DNA of 64,000 nucleotides from Neocallimastix lanati (nom. inval.) (Eukaryota; Neocallimastigomycota; Neocallimastigomycetes; Neocallimastigales; Neocallimastigaceae): NCBI GenBank assembly GCA_016946835.1, contig JACVTC010000210.1, positions 125,412 through 189,411 on the forward strand, in the 5' to 3' direction. This document shows positions 1 through 16,077 of this stretch, piece after piece (position 1 is the first letter of the stretch; each line of letters begins with the position of its first letter). A model generated the notes under the pieces. That model saw nothing but the letters and a program-made list of their open reading frames with translations. It had not been told where the DNA came from and did not search any database. A program made the translations under genes and the position numbers.

Positions 1-612
1 ATTGAATGTAGTCGAATATAATGTATTATAATACGTCAATACAATATGGTGTTTTAACTATATTATCTTTATTAAATAATATAATAGAAAATGGTAAGAA
101 TAACAAATATGGCAATGTAAGTATTACTTTAAATGTAATTATTACATTGAGCATTTTATGTTTATTTATCATTTGAATCACATTATATTCATGTATATCA
201 CGTGTACCAATAATTCTTATAACTTAAGATCTATAAGAGGATTAGTGTAGTTGTTCCTCCCCCGATGATGGTTCAAGAGAAGCCCATTGTATAAAGCGGC
301 GTATAGGGAATGCCTTTCTTATTAGCCGTGCTTAGAGAGAGGTCATCGTCAACGCCGAAATGTTATGACAAAGAATCCAATGAGAGTATGATACGTCTGA
401 GAAAGAAACAGGAGGCCCTATTGTCTTCTCCTTTGGTTAATCTAAGTCTAAAAAAAACAAAAAAATTATTATTAAAGCAATCTTTTATTATTACTATTAT
501 TACTATTATTATTGAAGCAATCTTTATTATTATTATTATTATTATTATTGAAGCAATCTTTATTATTATTACTAGACTATATTATTGCTAGTATAAAGAG
601 TACTTGATCAGC
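1..612. other. AT-rich stretch with a GC-richer patch
   Basis: Mostly AT-rich. The part at about 240-430 is clearly richer in G and C and contains a 93-codon open frame (310-591) whose last third is only translated ATT repeats. The first 50 codons of that frame (start MPFLLAVLRERSSS) match nothing I recognise. It may be a remnant of an exon or of inserted DNA. I see no complete gene here. Confidence 0.35.
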
Positions 613-866
<254 letters not shown>

Positions 867-1497
867 ATACTTATCATGGCGAGCGAACACCTACTTCATT
901 TATAGGGAAAAACAACTTGGGAGGATGAAAATCGCCCCATAAAAATTCAGGAAGTGATCGATCCAGAAATCTTATTTTAGTTAGTCTAAATTACTAACCA
1001 GGATAAAAGCTGGAAAGACATTTAATATGATAAAAAATATCATTAAAATCATATTATTTTGTAAATTAATATTTAATCCTTTAATAACTTAATAATATAA
1101 ATAATTATAAACCAAACTTCTAAATTATCATAATATTTTAATAATATTTTAATAATATTTTATAACTTTTATTAATATTAATATTCTATAACTTAATGAT
1201 TAGTCTCCAATCTATATATTTTTCGAAAAAATCTCTCTCCAAACACCCAAAATTTTCCAAATGGGAGTAAGAGAGAAAAATGCTATTTTCGCTAAAATTT
1301 GATACTTTCCCTTGATTTTGCATAAAATTATCTCCAAAAAGTTCGTCGAATTTTTTGGTTAACGGATGGTACTTAAAATACAACCAGTAACACATTGAAA
1401 TATAAAGATATTCTCCAGCGCAACTTCTCTTCGAAAAAACACAGAGAATGATATAAAATTATGATTTTAGCTGATATATAAAGACTTACAAAGCAGG
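867..1497. other. Intergenic, AT-rich, no gene recognised
   Basis: A short GC-richer patch (about 878-1010) follows the microsatellite. A 69-codon minus-strand frame at 1186-1395 has a protein-like composition (it contains HPLTKKFDELFGDNF) but no family I recognise. The rest is A/T-rich spacer. Confidence 0.4.
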
Positions 1498-1803
1498 ATG
1501 CAACTAGAAAACATGGCGAACAATCTGACTGGTGCAAAAATTCCGTCACAAGGAGGCGACGGTCATTATACCTGCTGTAAAAGACAAATTATTTCTAGAT
1601 TGTTTGATGCAAACCCTCCTAATAGAGCTAACCCACTTTTCCCTCAAATTATAAGCGATCTGATCATTGAAGCAAATCAACCTGTTCATCATGGCGGAAT
1701 AGCTCCGATTGTACAAATAACAGACAATCACATTGTGGTTGTGATTCTTCATATCCATTCACATTTCGAGGCTTGTGCTAAGTGCTCTAGGGTATTGAGC
1801 TGA
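1498..1803 (+). CDS. Unrecognised coding fragment
   Basis: A 101-codon frame in a segment clearly richer in G and C than its surroundings. The product contains three cysteines in CC and C-x2-C pairs, an HHGG motif and a hydrophobic stretch (ITDNHIVVVILHIH). No signal peptide or known domain is evident. The raised GC and even amino-acid composition differ from the low-complexity frames that arise by chance here, so it may be the remnant of a real or transferred gene. I cannot assign a function, and it could still be chance. Confidence 0.25.
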   Translation: MQLENMANNLTGAKIPSQGGDGHYTCCKRQIISRLFDANPPNRANPLFPQIISDLIIEANQPVHHGGIAPIVQITDNHIVVVILHIHSHFEACAKCSRVLS

Positions 1804-1861
1804 TTGTCGAGGCAAATGAATATGCCTGCTAATATGAGAACCGGTGCTATGAGAGCTTTAT

Positions 1862-2350
1862 TTGCAACACCGAATTTTGCAGCAATTGGAAACTTACTCT
1901 ACAAACTTAAGTACAGGTCAAGCTCATTTCTTGATTGAAGTATCTTCTAATGAACCATATCATTTTAACGGCTTAAACTGCATAAGACGAGTTTGTTCAT
2001 GTGCAGAATTAGGTGGTATAGATGGAAATTTAGCAAATCAAGTAAATATACCTGCTCCAAACGCAACTGACTTTGATATAAACGGACCAATAGCGATCAA
2101 TACTTCACTATCAATTCCAAATAATAGTAGAAATTGGCACTTTCCGTCTTCATTTCCTCCTTATGTAGTATGGCAGAATAACACATCCAGGAGGGGCGGA
2201 AGTAGCTCTGGCGATGTGCCCAAATGCACACCCAGCACTTCCTGCTTGAATGCCAAATCTTCGGGCTATTCCATAAATATTAATACTACTCCAATAAAAG
2301 GCTACATTGTAAGTTTGAAACTACACCTCTTTCATCATAATCTCCTATAA
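1862..2350 (+). CDS. Unrecognised coding fragment, Cys- and Gly-containing
   Basis: A 162-codon frame continuing the GC-richer segment. The product has six cysteines, including C-x4-C-x-C (CIRRVCSC) and a later CTPSTSC, plus a Gly/Ser patch (RRGGSSSGDVP) and several N-x-S/T sites. This could suit a secreted protein, but no signal peptide is visible and no family is recognised. It lies 58 bp downstream of the preceding fragment on the same strand, so the two could be exons or broken parts of one gene; the sequence alone does not decide. Confidence 0.25.
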   Translation: MQHRILQQLETYSTNLSTGQAHFLIEVSSNEPYHFNGLNCIRRVCSCAELGGIDGNLANQVNIPAPNATDFDINGPIAINTSLSIPNNSRNWHFPSSFPPYVVWQNNTSRRGGSSSGDVPKCTPSTSCLNAKSSGYSININTTPIKGYIVSLKLHLFHHNLL

Positions 2351-2376
2351 TTTTTCCTGCCAGTTTGTACAATTTT

Positions 2377-2613
2377 TTAGGATCTTTCACCTAATGAGGA
2401 TATTTCTAATAATTTTTTCTTAACATTTTCTTCTTCAGGAATCTCCTGATATTTATCAAGAATCTTAGGATACTCTATTTCTTTAAATTGTACCTCTCCT
2501 TTCTTCATTCCTGATAATATTGCAAGGGGAAAAGAATTTGATCTTGGTCGAACTTCTACTTTCGATATCTTATAAATCTTATTAAAATTTATATTACATT
2601 TTATTAATATCAT
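2377..2613 (-). CDS. Unrecognised coding fragment
   Basis: A 78-codon frame, convergent with the previous fragment. After a short Asn/Ile-rich start the product is charged and helix-like (it contains KILDKYQEIPEEENVKKKLL). The composition looks like real protein, but I do not recognise the family. It is most likely a partial or decayed gene, because it is short and its upstream side is pure AT spacer. Confidence 0.25.
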   Translation of the reverse strand: MILIKCNINFNKIYKISKVEVRPRSNSFPLAILSGMKKGEVQFKEIEYPKILDKYQEIPEEENVKKKLLEISSLGERS

Positions 2614-3287
2614 ATAAATATACTCTTTATTAATATTTTATATTACAATAATAAATCTTTATTAATAAAATTTATATTGGATATTCATTCTTAATAATAA
2701 ACTATTTAATATTTTTTATTAATATCTTATAATTAACACTTTATTAAAAATAATTAAATAAAATATTATGAAAAGTATAAAAGAATAAAATAAAATGGAA
2801 AGAAAAGTATAAAAGAATAATAAAAAAATGAAAAAAAAAAAAGTTAAATAAGATTAAAATATAATGAAAGAAAAAATAATTTAATTTTATATAATTAAAA
2901 ATAATAAAAAAAAAAAAATATTTTGTTCTAATGGTAAAAAATTTTAAGATATTTTATTTTGGATATATCATAAATAACTTATAGATTATTGATTAATTTT
3001 CTTTCCAGTAGGATATTATAATTAAATGTATTTTTTATTTTATTTTATTGACTATTTTTTTTTTTTTTTTTTTTTTGAAATATAATTATCTTGAATTAAT
3101 GTGGATAAGAAAATTGCATAATTTATATTTAATACATTTGTTTATTATATAATATAACTGTTTTCATTTTTTTTCTTTTTTTCTATCTATGAGATATTAT
3201 TAAATTATTAAAATTTTAACTGATCATTTAATAACAATAACAAATTTTATCGTTTTCAGGTTATAATAAAATTGAAATAATATATAT
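2614..3287. other. Intergenic AT-rich spacer
   Basis: Very AT-rich with homopolymers, including a run of about 23 T near 3054-3076. No gene or structured RNA seen. Confidence 0.7.
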
Positions 3288-4070
3288 GAATGTGTATCAT
3301 TTTGCTATTGTGCATTTATAATGTGGCTTAATTTTTTAATTAATTACCACATTATATAATTTATTTTAACCAATAAATAAATAATTAAATAAATAATAAA
3401 AATCATTTTTGAAATAAGTAAAGTCTTTAAATATTTTATTATAAAATATTTTTAAATAAATAAATAATAAATAATAAATAATAAATAATAAGTAATAAGT
3501 AATAAATAATAAATAAATAATAAATAAAAAAATAAATATTTTATTTTTCTAATTAAAAAATGAATAAATAACACTAATTTTTAATTCAGAATAAATATAA
3601 ATATTTCAAATATTAAACAGTAAAAAAATATTTTCATATATACTTCATATTACTGTTATATTTAAAATTATATATTATTTATTCTTAATATTAAATAAAT
3701 ATATATATATATAGAATATCAATATTTTATATAGTGATTTTTATTATTAAAATCAATATCAATATTTATAGTTTTGTATTATTAATATCAATATCAATAT
3801 TTTATAGTTAATTTTGTTATTATTATCAATATTAATATTATATAGTTTTTTTATTTTATTAAAATTTTAATAATAAAAAAAAACTAAAAATTGATAGAAA
3901 TTAAGATAAAATATAAAAGAGTAATGATAAAACATTTTTAACATATTTATTTTTTTTTTATTTAATATTTTTTATTTATTTATTAATTTTATTTATTTAT
4001 ACGTTTATTTTTTTAAAAATATTTTAAGCCACATTTTGCGAAATGCACAATTGCAAAATGCACACCTCCC
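3288..4070. mobile_element. MITE of Mutator/MULE type, 783 bp
   Basis: The ends are inverted repeats of about 45 bp. The left end starts GAATGTGTATCATTTTGC; the reverse complement of the right end starts GGGAGGTGTGCATTTTGC, and both continue to ATGTGGCTTA with a few mismatches. The element is flanked by the 9-bp direct repeat AATATATAT (3279-3287 and 4071-4079), the 8-9 bp duplication length typical of Mutator-like transposons. The interior is non-coding AT-rich DNA with repeated ATCAATATCAATATT motifs. A relative with similar ends lies at 34806-39469. The AT-rich duplication alone would be weak, but it coincides exactly with the repeat ends. Confidence 0.8.
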
Positions 4071-4079
4071 AATATATAT

Positions 4080-7005
4080 ACATAATGGCAGAGATTAAAG
4101 GGACAATAATAGGTCCAAAATAATTATAAAAGTTTTTTTTTTTTTTTATTTTTGAGTAAATATCATTAAATATCATTAAACAAATATAAAGTGTAAAAAT
4201 AAGTCATAAAAATGATTGGTTAAGAATTAAATAATATATAATTAGTATATTGAGTAAATATTACTTTATTTGAAATTAAGATATGGTATTTCTTGAAATT
4301 TATATTATTTATTATCATATATTAATATTTTTTATATTTTATAATTGTAATTCTCAATATTTTACTAATATTTAAAGTTAAAATTATTAAAATGTAAAAA
4401 CTTAATTTTATATATTAAATATATTTCAATAAAAAGTTAATATTTATATTTTATATTATAGAAATCTTCAAATTAAATATTTAAAAATATTTCAAAATTA
4501 TATTTATTTAGAATAATTTTATTTTTAAATAATGGTTATATTACTTAATATTTATGAGAATTAAGAAAAAAAAAATAATAAAATAAAAATAAATAATTAT
4601 TGAAAATAATTTAATAAAAATAAATGGTTTAATATTTCTATTTATACTTTTTGGATTCTCTTTTTTTTATTAATATTACTTAATGAACTCTATTTTATTT
4701 TTATATTTTGTAATTAAAAAATTTCAAAATTTTTAAATATAATTGTAATTATTATTATTTAGTAATTATGTATATATTATAAATTTTGATAGAAAATATG
4801 AAAAATATATTAAATTTTTATCTTTTTATAAAAAATTATTTATACTAATGAGGTTTACTATAAATGTTATAATATATATAATATTAAGTAAATTCGTAAT
4901 ATATAAATTTACAATATTTAGTTATTATAAGAAATATTTTATATGTATTTCAAATTATTTAAACAATTTCTAATTTTATAAAGGTAATATATAAAATATT
5001 ATCATTTTATTATTGACTTAAATAATAATATCATTAATATAAATTATTTATTGGAAATCATCTTTGACACATTTTTATTCCCGAGACTTATATCTATGAA
5101 AAAAAAAAAAAAAACATGTTATTTAAAAAAGAATAAAATATATAATTTTTTTTTATTTTATTTTAAAGTGAAAATGAAAATTATACAATTAGTAACAATA
5201 AGTATATATTTAAAATATATATTATATATATTATTAATTGACAACTAAGAAAAGTTTATGCTTTAGTTTTTTTAATATTAAACTATTAATATAGAAAATA
5301 ATTTACAATCAAATACCATTGTATAATTATATAGATTAATTAAGTAATATTTATGATAGATAGAAAATAATTAACTTGATTAATTAAAAAAAAAAAAAAA
5401 AACTATAGTAATAATTAATTAATTTTTTTTTCATAAAAACTTTTTCATACAATTTATATCAAAATGATAATAGTAAAATGGATATTGAACTTAAAATACA
5501 AATTTTAATTTATAGTTAAATTAAGACAATTCAAATAAAAACTCATAATAATAATAATAGTAAAAATAATAATATACAAATAATAATAATAGTAAAAATA
5601 ATAATAATAATAATAATAATAATATAATAATAATAATAATAATAGTAAAAATAATAGTAATAATAATAAAGACAACATACAATATTTTAATAATTTGAAA
5701 AAATATTTAAAAGATATTTCAATAATACCTTATAATAATGATATATTTATAATTAAATATTATATAATATTTAATTTTTATGTAATAATGGTAATATTAG
5801 TTAAATTATTTAAAATCTAAAACTTAGAATTAATTAAATATATTAATGAGTCATGATAATAATGTTCAAAAATATTTTAAATTTTATACATATAAAAAAA
5901 TTCAAAGTTCAAAAAGAAAAAAAAAAAGGTTACATAAAATTTTATTTTTATAAATAACCATAATTTTCATTTATAGAGACAAACCGTTACATTTATAGTT
6001 TAATAACTTAAAAGTTCAGATATCAGTTGCGCTTTTTTTTTCTTGCTTTTTTTTTTTTTTTTTAATTCATATTCTAATTAAAAAAACTAACCTAATTTTT
6101 TTTTGTTTGAATTCTTTCTCAATTGTTTTTCTTAATATATTATAATATTTAATTAAATAAATACTTAATATTTTTTAAGGTTTTTTTCTTACTATTAATT
6201 AAAAAAATTTTAATTAAAAATCATATAATGATATAGTAAATTTATTTAATTAAAAAACTCAAATTTAACAATATATATATACATATATATATAGTAATAG
6301 TATTAATTAAATAGAATTAATTTAAATATTAATTATTATTTACAATATATACTTATTAAACCAGAAGAGAAAAATAAATATACAAGTTTATGTATTAAAA
6401 TTATATATTATTTTTTTTTTACTTATAAAATTTTTTTCTTTCTTTTTTTTTTTTTTTTTTATTTTATTTTATTTTATTTTATTTTATATTTAATTTGTTT
6501 TTATAATAAAATATTTACTTAAAATAATAATAAAAATAAAATAACTTTCTATTTTAATAATATTAGAAAGTTTTTTTTATATTCAAAGGGATAATTTTTT
6601 TATTAATATGTTTTTAAATTCAACAAATAATCTATATAAAATATACACAAGCCGATAAAAAAATGTTTTAAACAAAAACAAAAAAAAAGAAAAAAAGAAA
6701 AAAAGGAAAAAAGAATTAATACTGAAAATTTATAAGAAGCAAGAAATAACGATAAAAAATATTACATTATTATATTTAACTATACAAACTTATCTAGTTC
6801 GACTTTTATTTTGGGTTTATTTTTGTAAATACTTCAAAATATTTATATTCTGTTTTTGGATATAAATTAACTATAATTTCGATATATAACTCAATTTTAA
6901 TAATATCTTAAAACACGCACACACACACAAAAAAAAAAAAAAAAAAACATTTATACGGAAATATATCAAAATAAAACGAATATAGTTTTTGATAATAATA
7001 AAAAT

Positions 7006-7046
<41 letters not shown>

Positions 7047-7327
7047 TTATTTAACAATATATATATATATATATTTCTATTTAAAATCATATCAAAGTCA
7101 AAACAATAATACCTTTATTTATATATAATTTTTTTTAACACATATAAATCATAATATATAGAATTAAAGTAATTAAAATATAAGTTTTAATAAAAATATT
7201 TTTTCAACCTTATTTATTAATATTATTATATAATTAAATAAATTAAACGTTAAATTCTTTTTGATTATTTAATAATTTACAGTATATATTCTTTTATTAA
7301 ATTATCAATAAATATATATAGATAAAT
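4080..7327. other. Long AT-rich intergenic region upstream of the RasGEF gene
   Basis: About 3.2 kb without a supportable gene. It holds several A and T homopolymers (about 30 T near 7011-7042), an imperfect (AAT)n/(AGTAAAAATAAT) patch at about 5545-5670, ATTTT repeats near 6460-6485 and a short ACACAC run near 6913-6928. The promoter and 5' untranslated region of the RasGEF gene must lie in its 3' part, but no single core promoter element stands out in this composition. Confidence 0.6.
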
Positions 7328-10405
<3,078 letters not shown>

Positions 10406-13400
10406 GACCATTAAATGGTGCAAATATAAAAAAAATAACTTTTTATAATAAAATTAAAGAACCATCAGTTTTTAAGGCCAGTTTAGCAGGTCGTCTTGAA
10501 GAAGGAAGTTATCTCAATTATTTAAATAATGATTCAGTAAATAGCAGGGAAGAAGAAATAATGAATATTTCTTATTTAGATGATATTCATATTTTTGATG
10601 AACTAGATTCCAAGAGAAACATTCTTTTTGATAATCATAATAAGCATAGTAGTAATGGAGAGCATAGTAAAATTTTAATAGCCGGAACTGTTTATAAATT
10701 GATTCAATATTTAACAAGCACTATTGATTATGGTTTTGTTATAGATTTTTTATTAACATATCGTTTCTTTTTGACATCTTATCAGTTAGGAAGACTTTTA
10801 ATTACTAGATATCGATGGGCTTTAACAGGTGAAGAAACACAAGAAAAGAAAAAAGTTAGAATAAGATTATTTGTAGTATTAAGAAAATGGATTACTCAAT
10901 TTTGGGATGTTGATTTTAAGAATAATAAAGATTTAGTTGATTTAATTTTAATATTTATGAAAGATATTAATCATTTACCTTTTATTCAAGATTCTATTTA
11001 TGACAAGAAAATCAATGATACTTTGTATTATTTAATTATTGAAAAATGTAGCAATATTAATAATATTGGTAAAGAGAATTTCTCTTATCACTCAAATGCT
11101 AGTCTTCCAGTAATAGAAGCAAAAAATCCTAAACGTTCCTCCCTTACTAGAAATGATAGCAATAATGATAATGAAACTAATAGTAGTAATGTCAATAATG
11201 AAGAAAATTTAAAGCGTATTACCAATATTCCATCTAAAAGTTCTCTAAGAAATAAAGAGATAATATACAAGGATTTAAATAAAATGAATATAAATAATGA
11301 GACTTTTATTCCTATTCATAATGTTGGGGTCTTTGACAATCATATTAATAATCGTTCTTCAAAATATTACCTTTATAATAGTGATGATATATCCAGTGAT
11401 AATGATTCTACTTCATTAACAGAATTATCTTCAGCATTTATTTATTATGATAATGATGATATTAAACATAGAAGTTGGAAAAAAATAATGTCTTCAAAAG
11501 TATCAAGCTTCAAAAGAAAAGCATATTCAGTTCTGTCTGGAACAGAGGATAATGGAAATGAATTTAACTTTGAATCCGAGTATGGAATACAAAGTGAAAA
11601 TGAAAATGGCGAAAATCGTTTAACTCGGGCAAACTTTAGAAAAAGTTTTAATTATAATATTGATGTGTATGAAGATATTCAATCAGATTGGACTAGTAAT
11701 AGAAAAGAAGTCACTTCCTTTTCTTTTGAAACTGTTAATGATAATAATATTGAATATAATGGAAGTAGCTCAAAAATTCATACACAAAGTAAGGGAAGTT
11801 CTGGTAATATCCTCCGTAAAAATTCACTCTTTCAACATATTTCTGGTAAAAATAGTGGCTCAAAATCATTTGTATTAGCAATTCGTTCGGAGGACTTTGC
11901 TCAACAATGTTGTTTAATTGAACAAGTATTACTTCGTCGGGTTCATTGGACAGAACTATTAAATATTGAAAATTGGACAAAAATAAAAGAAAATAAGGAA
12001 AAAAAGAATCTATCTATTCTTTCGATGGGCAAGAAAGGAAAAAATAAAAATAATGATACAAGTATTATCATTAATAGTAAGGGACAAGATAAAAATAATG
12101 ATAATGAATTAGGAATTACTTGTATTATCGAAAGATTTAACGATGTTAGTCATTGGGTAGCTTCTGAAATTTTAAGAACTTCTAGTATTGAGCTAAGAGC
12201 AAAGCTTATTGGTAAATTTATTCGTATAGCACAAAAATGTTATCATATGAATAACTATTGTACCTTAAATCAAATTATTTATGGTCTCCAGAATACCTAT
12301 GTTGAACGTCTTAAACGAACTTGGACAAAAGTTAGCAATAATGAAAAAAATATTTATAAAAAATTGGTTGAATTTACAAATCCATTTTCTAATTTTAAGC
12401 ATGTTCGTGAGGCAATGGAGAAATTTACAGAAAACGAAGTCTATTTCTGGAATAATACAAATAATACTTTAAATTATGATGATTATTATAATTTCTTTAT
12501 GCAGTCCTCATCAACCTCAAATACAAATGTCACCATTAATAGCAAAAACAATAATAATACCAATAATACCAATAATATCAATAATACTAAAAATACCAAT
12601 TATAACAATAATAGTAATAATACCAGTAATATCAATTATATAAGTAATAATGATTTAAATAAGATTAATAGTAATAATATTAAAAGTAATAATATTAATA
12701 GTAGTAGTATTAAAAGTAATAGCATTGTTTCTACTAATTCCAATATAAATAACACAGTTACAACTATTTCTTCTATCTCTAATCATTCAAATCATCCATC
12801 CACATCAACATTATCTCATACTTCATCAAAATCAAAGAAAGGATTAAGTCGTATATCTCAGGCATCGTCTTCCCAACCTTCTTCTTGTGGTAGTCTCAAT
12901 CGTCAAAAAAGTTTTGTTTCTGTAACATCCAATAAGACAAATTCTACTGTTTTCTCAAATACCGCATCTTATCTTTCAATTAATAACAATAGTAATCAAA
13001 CAAATGAATCTAATTCGAATTATATATCTGATGATACAATTGGTGAAAATAATATAAATACATCTTATACATTAAATGAAAAAGATATTATTGATATTAA
13101 AAAAACTTTATCAACACATACTACTTCAACAATGAATACTTCAGATACTTCAAATACAACCTCTTCAAATATTAATTTAATTAATAATGAAATCAATGTC
13201 AATGTAAATATTAATAATCATAATCTAAATACCAATTCAACTATTAATATTAATACTTCGGTTGCTAGCAATGATGTTACTTTGAATGTTACTGTAAATA
13301 ATGAAATAGAATCTAATGACATTAATCTTTCATCTACCAATAAACCACCAATATTAGCAAAGAGTATTCATAGAAATTCTCATTCAGTTTCCTCTTTATC

Positions 13401-16077
13401 ATCATTAGCTATTGATACTAAAGGAAATAAATTTAGTAATGTTAGCTGTAACACTGGAAATGAACCTATTAAAGAAATTAATAGTGTAACATTAAATTCT
13501 AATAATAGTTTATTTTCTCCATTTGAAATTGTCGATAAAGATAGTATAGGTGCAATACCATTTACAGGTATCTTTTTATCTGATTTAGTTCACCTTTCTG
13601 AATTACCTTCATTCCTAAAGGGTTCAAAGCGTCATAAAAACAGAAGAAGTGAAAAAAATAAGAATTCACCTCATTTAGAAACAAAGAGATCAAATGGATC
13701 ATTAAGTACTATTCTTTCATCTGATACAAATTCACTAAGTCTTTCAAATAAACATTCTAATAGTTCTATTACTAGTTCAATTATAACAACATCACCAATT
13801 TCTTCTCCGTCCATCCTTAATTATCATTCTAATAAGTCAGATAGTAATATTTATTCATCTTCACTTCCATCCAAAAAGAATAGAAATGGTAGTAGTAGCT
13901 CGAAAATTTCTACTTCTAAATTTAGTAGTAAAAGTAGTAGTAAGGAACCAGAACACCCAAATGGTTATTCTTTAGTTAACTTCCAAAAATTTAGACTTAT
14001 TGCACAAATGATTCGAAAATTCATTTCATTTCAAAGCCCAAATCATATGTATACTTATGAATACATTCCATCTATTTTTCAAAAATGTCAATACCTTTAT
14101 ATTTTAGAAGATGATATTATGAAAGAATTATGTGAAGAATATGAATCTAGTAGGAGTGAAAGTAGAAGTCGTAGCAAAAGCAGAAGTCGTAGTAAAAGTA
14201 GAACTCGTCGTACAAGTCATGGTAAATCATTATCTGAAAAAGTGTCTATTTTTCGATCTGAAAGAAGTAAGAGTCGTGGAAGACATCAATTAAGAGAAGA
14301 AGATGCTGAAAATAAATATTATGTAAGATCATTATCTGAAGGTTCTTCATTAATTAATTCCAAAGAAAAAGTTGATGCTTCTTCATCCACTAATAATTTA
14401 AGTAATAGTGTTATTAATTCAATAAATAATAATAATAATTCCAATTATAAAAATAATGTAGAGTCTATCTCTTCAATAAAACATGTTCGTAGTAAAAGTT
14501 TAGGTGCTATTTTACAAAAGCATCAACATTACAGAGATAACAGTATGGAAAGTGCTAATAGTTACGGTATAGTTAATTCAACAAAATATGGACATCATTA
14601 TAATTTATCAAAGGATTTAAATACTTTAAATCAAAATCAATCATCATCATCAATTGTTAATAATTCATCTTTATCTTTTTCTAGTACAAATAGTATAATT
14701 AATTCAAACAAAAAACCTTCATCTTCTACTAATACTTCCGTTTATAGAAATTCAGTAGAAAGTGATTTCAAAATAAGTGAAGAAGAATTATCACATATAT
14801 TAGGATTTAGACTTCCAAGTTCGTTTATCAAGAAAAGTAGTTTAGAACAAGATATAAATAATAGTAATAAAGATAATGATACTAATCATTCGTCCAATAT
14901 TGATAATTCTGTTGTTAACAAAAGTACAGTCAACACTACGAATCCAATTATTACTAATAATACTAATGTTGATACTTACACTATCAAGAGTATTGATAAT
15001 AGTATTAACCAAAAGCATAATTCTCAACAACCAAACATTTCACTATTAAATTTAGAATCTTCATCTTCTATGAATAATACATCGATAAAAAATAATAAAA
15101 ATGATAGTAATATTGAATTAGTATACTCTAATGATGATATAGATGAAAATATTAGAAATGACGCAATTCTCACTATAAAGAATTCGATAGCGGAACTTTC
15201 TAATAATGATCCTATAGATGAAAAAAGAAACAGTACTGGAACAACTATGACTTCATCAAATTCATTGAATATGTTTAATCCTAATCAAAATATAAATACT
15301 ATAGGAAATACTAATTCTTCATTAAACTTAACAAATTCATTCATTGAGACTATGCCTAATATTAACGATTCCAAATTTAATGTTAAAAATTCTAATCGTA
15401 TAAATTCTCTTGTTAATGTAAATTTTAATACTAATACTAATTTTTCATCCTCCAATACTACTTATTCAGCTAATAATCCATTTGCTTTCTTAGCAAATCC
15501 AAATGCTTGTCTTAATATTAATGCAAATGCCAATGTACCTATAATGCCAAGTTCTACAACAGATAATTCAGCGTCATCATTAATAAATCAAGCATCAGCT
15601 CAATTACAATTTACTAACCTAATCAATTATCAAGAATTAGTTCAACTACAACGACAGCAACAACAACAACAACAACAACTTCAATACAACTCTAAATTAA
15701 TTTCAAATCTTAAAATATTACAGCAAAAATATCATCAATTAAAGCAACAACAACTCCATAAGGTAACAAATCTATCAAACTATAATAATAATTCCAATAA
15801 TAATTCTAAAACTACTATGAATATTGATTCTGATGTTTCAAACAATAACTTAAATTACCAAACACTTGATAGTAACAACGATTTTATCACCCCTGTAGTG
15901 AATTTTAATCAATTTCATTATTATTCAAGATTAAATGATCAAAATCAATTTGCAATACTTCCTAATAATAATATAATTCAACAACAACAACAACAACAAA
16001 TGAATAAATTATTAAATACAAATATTACTACAACCAATAATTATAATAATCCATCGTCATTTTCAAAACCATTTTAA

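Noticed and set aside
5051-5248. 65-codon Lys/Ile/Tyr-rich frame
   Set aside because: Composition matches random AT-rich DNA and includes a translated poly-A run; no domain or start context.
14146-14290. Arg-Ser repeat as a sign of a splicing factor gene
   Set aside because: It is in frame within the RasGEF protein and no RNA-binding domain is present.
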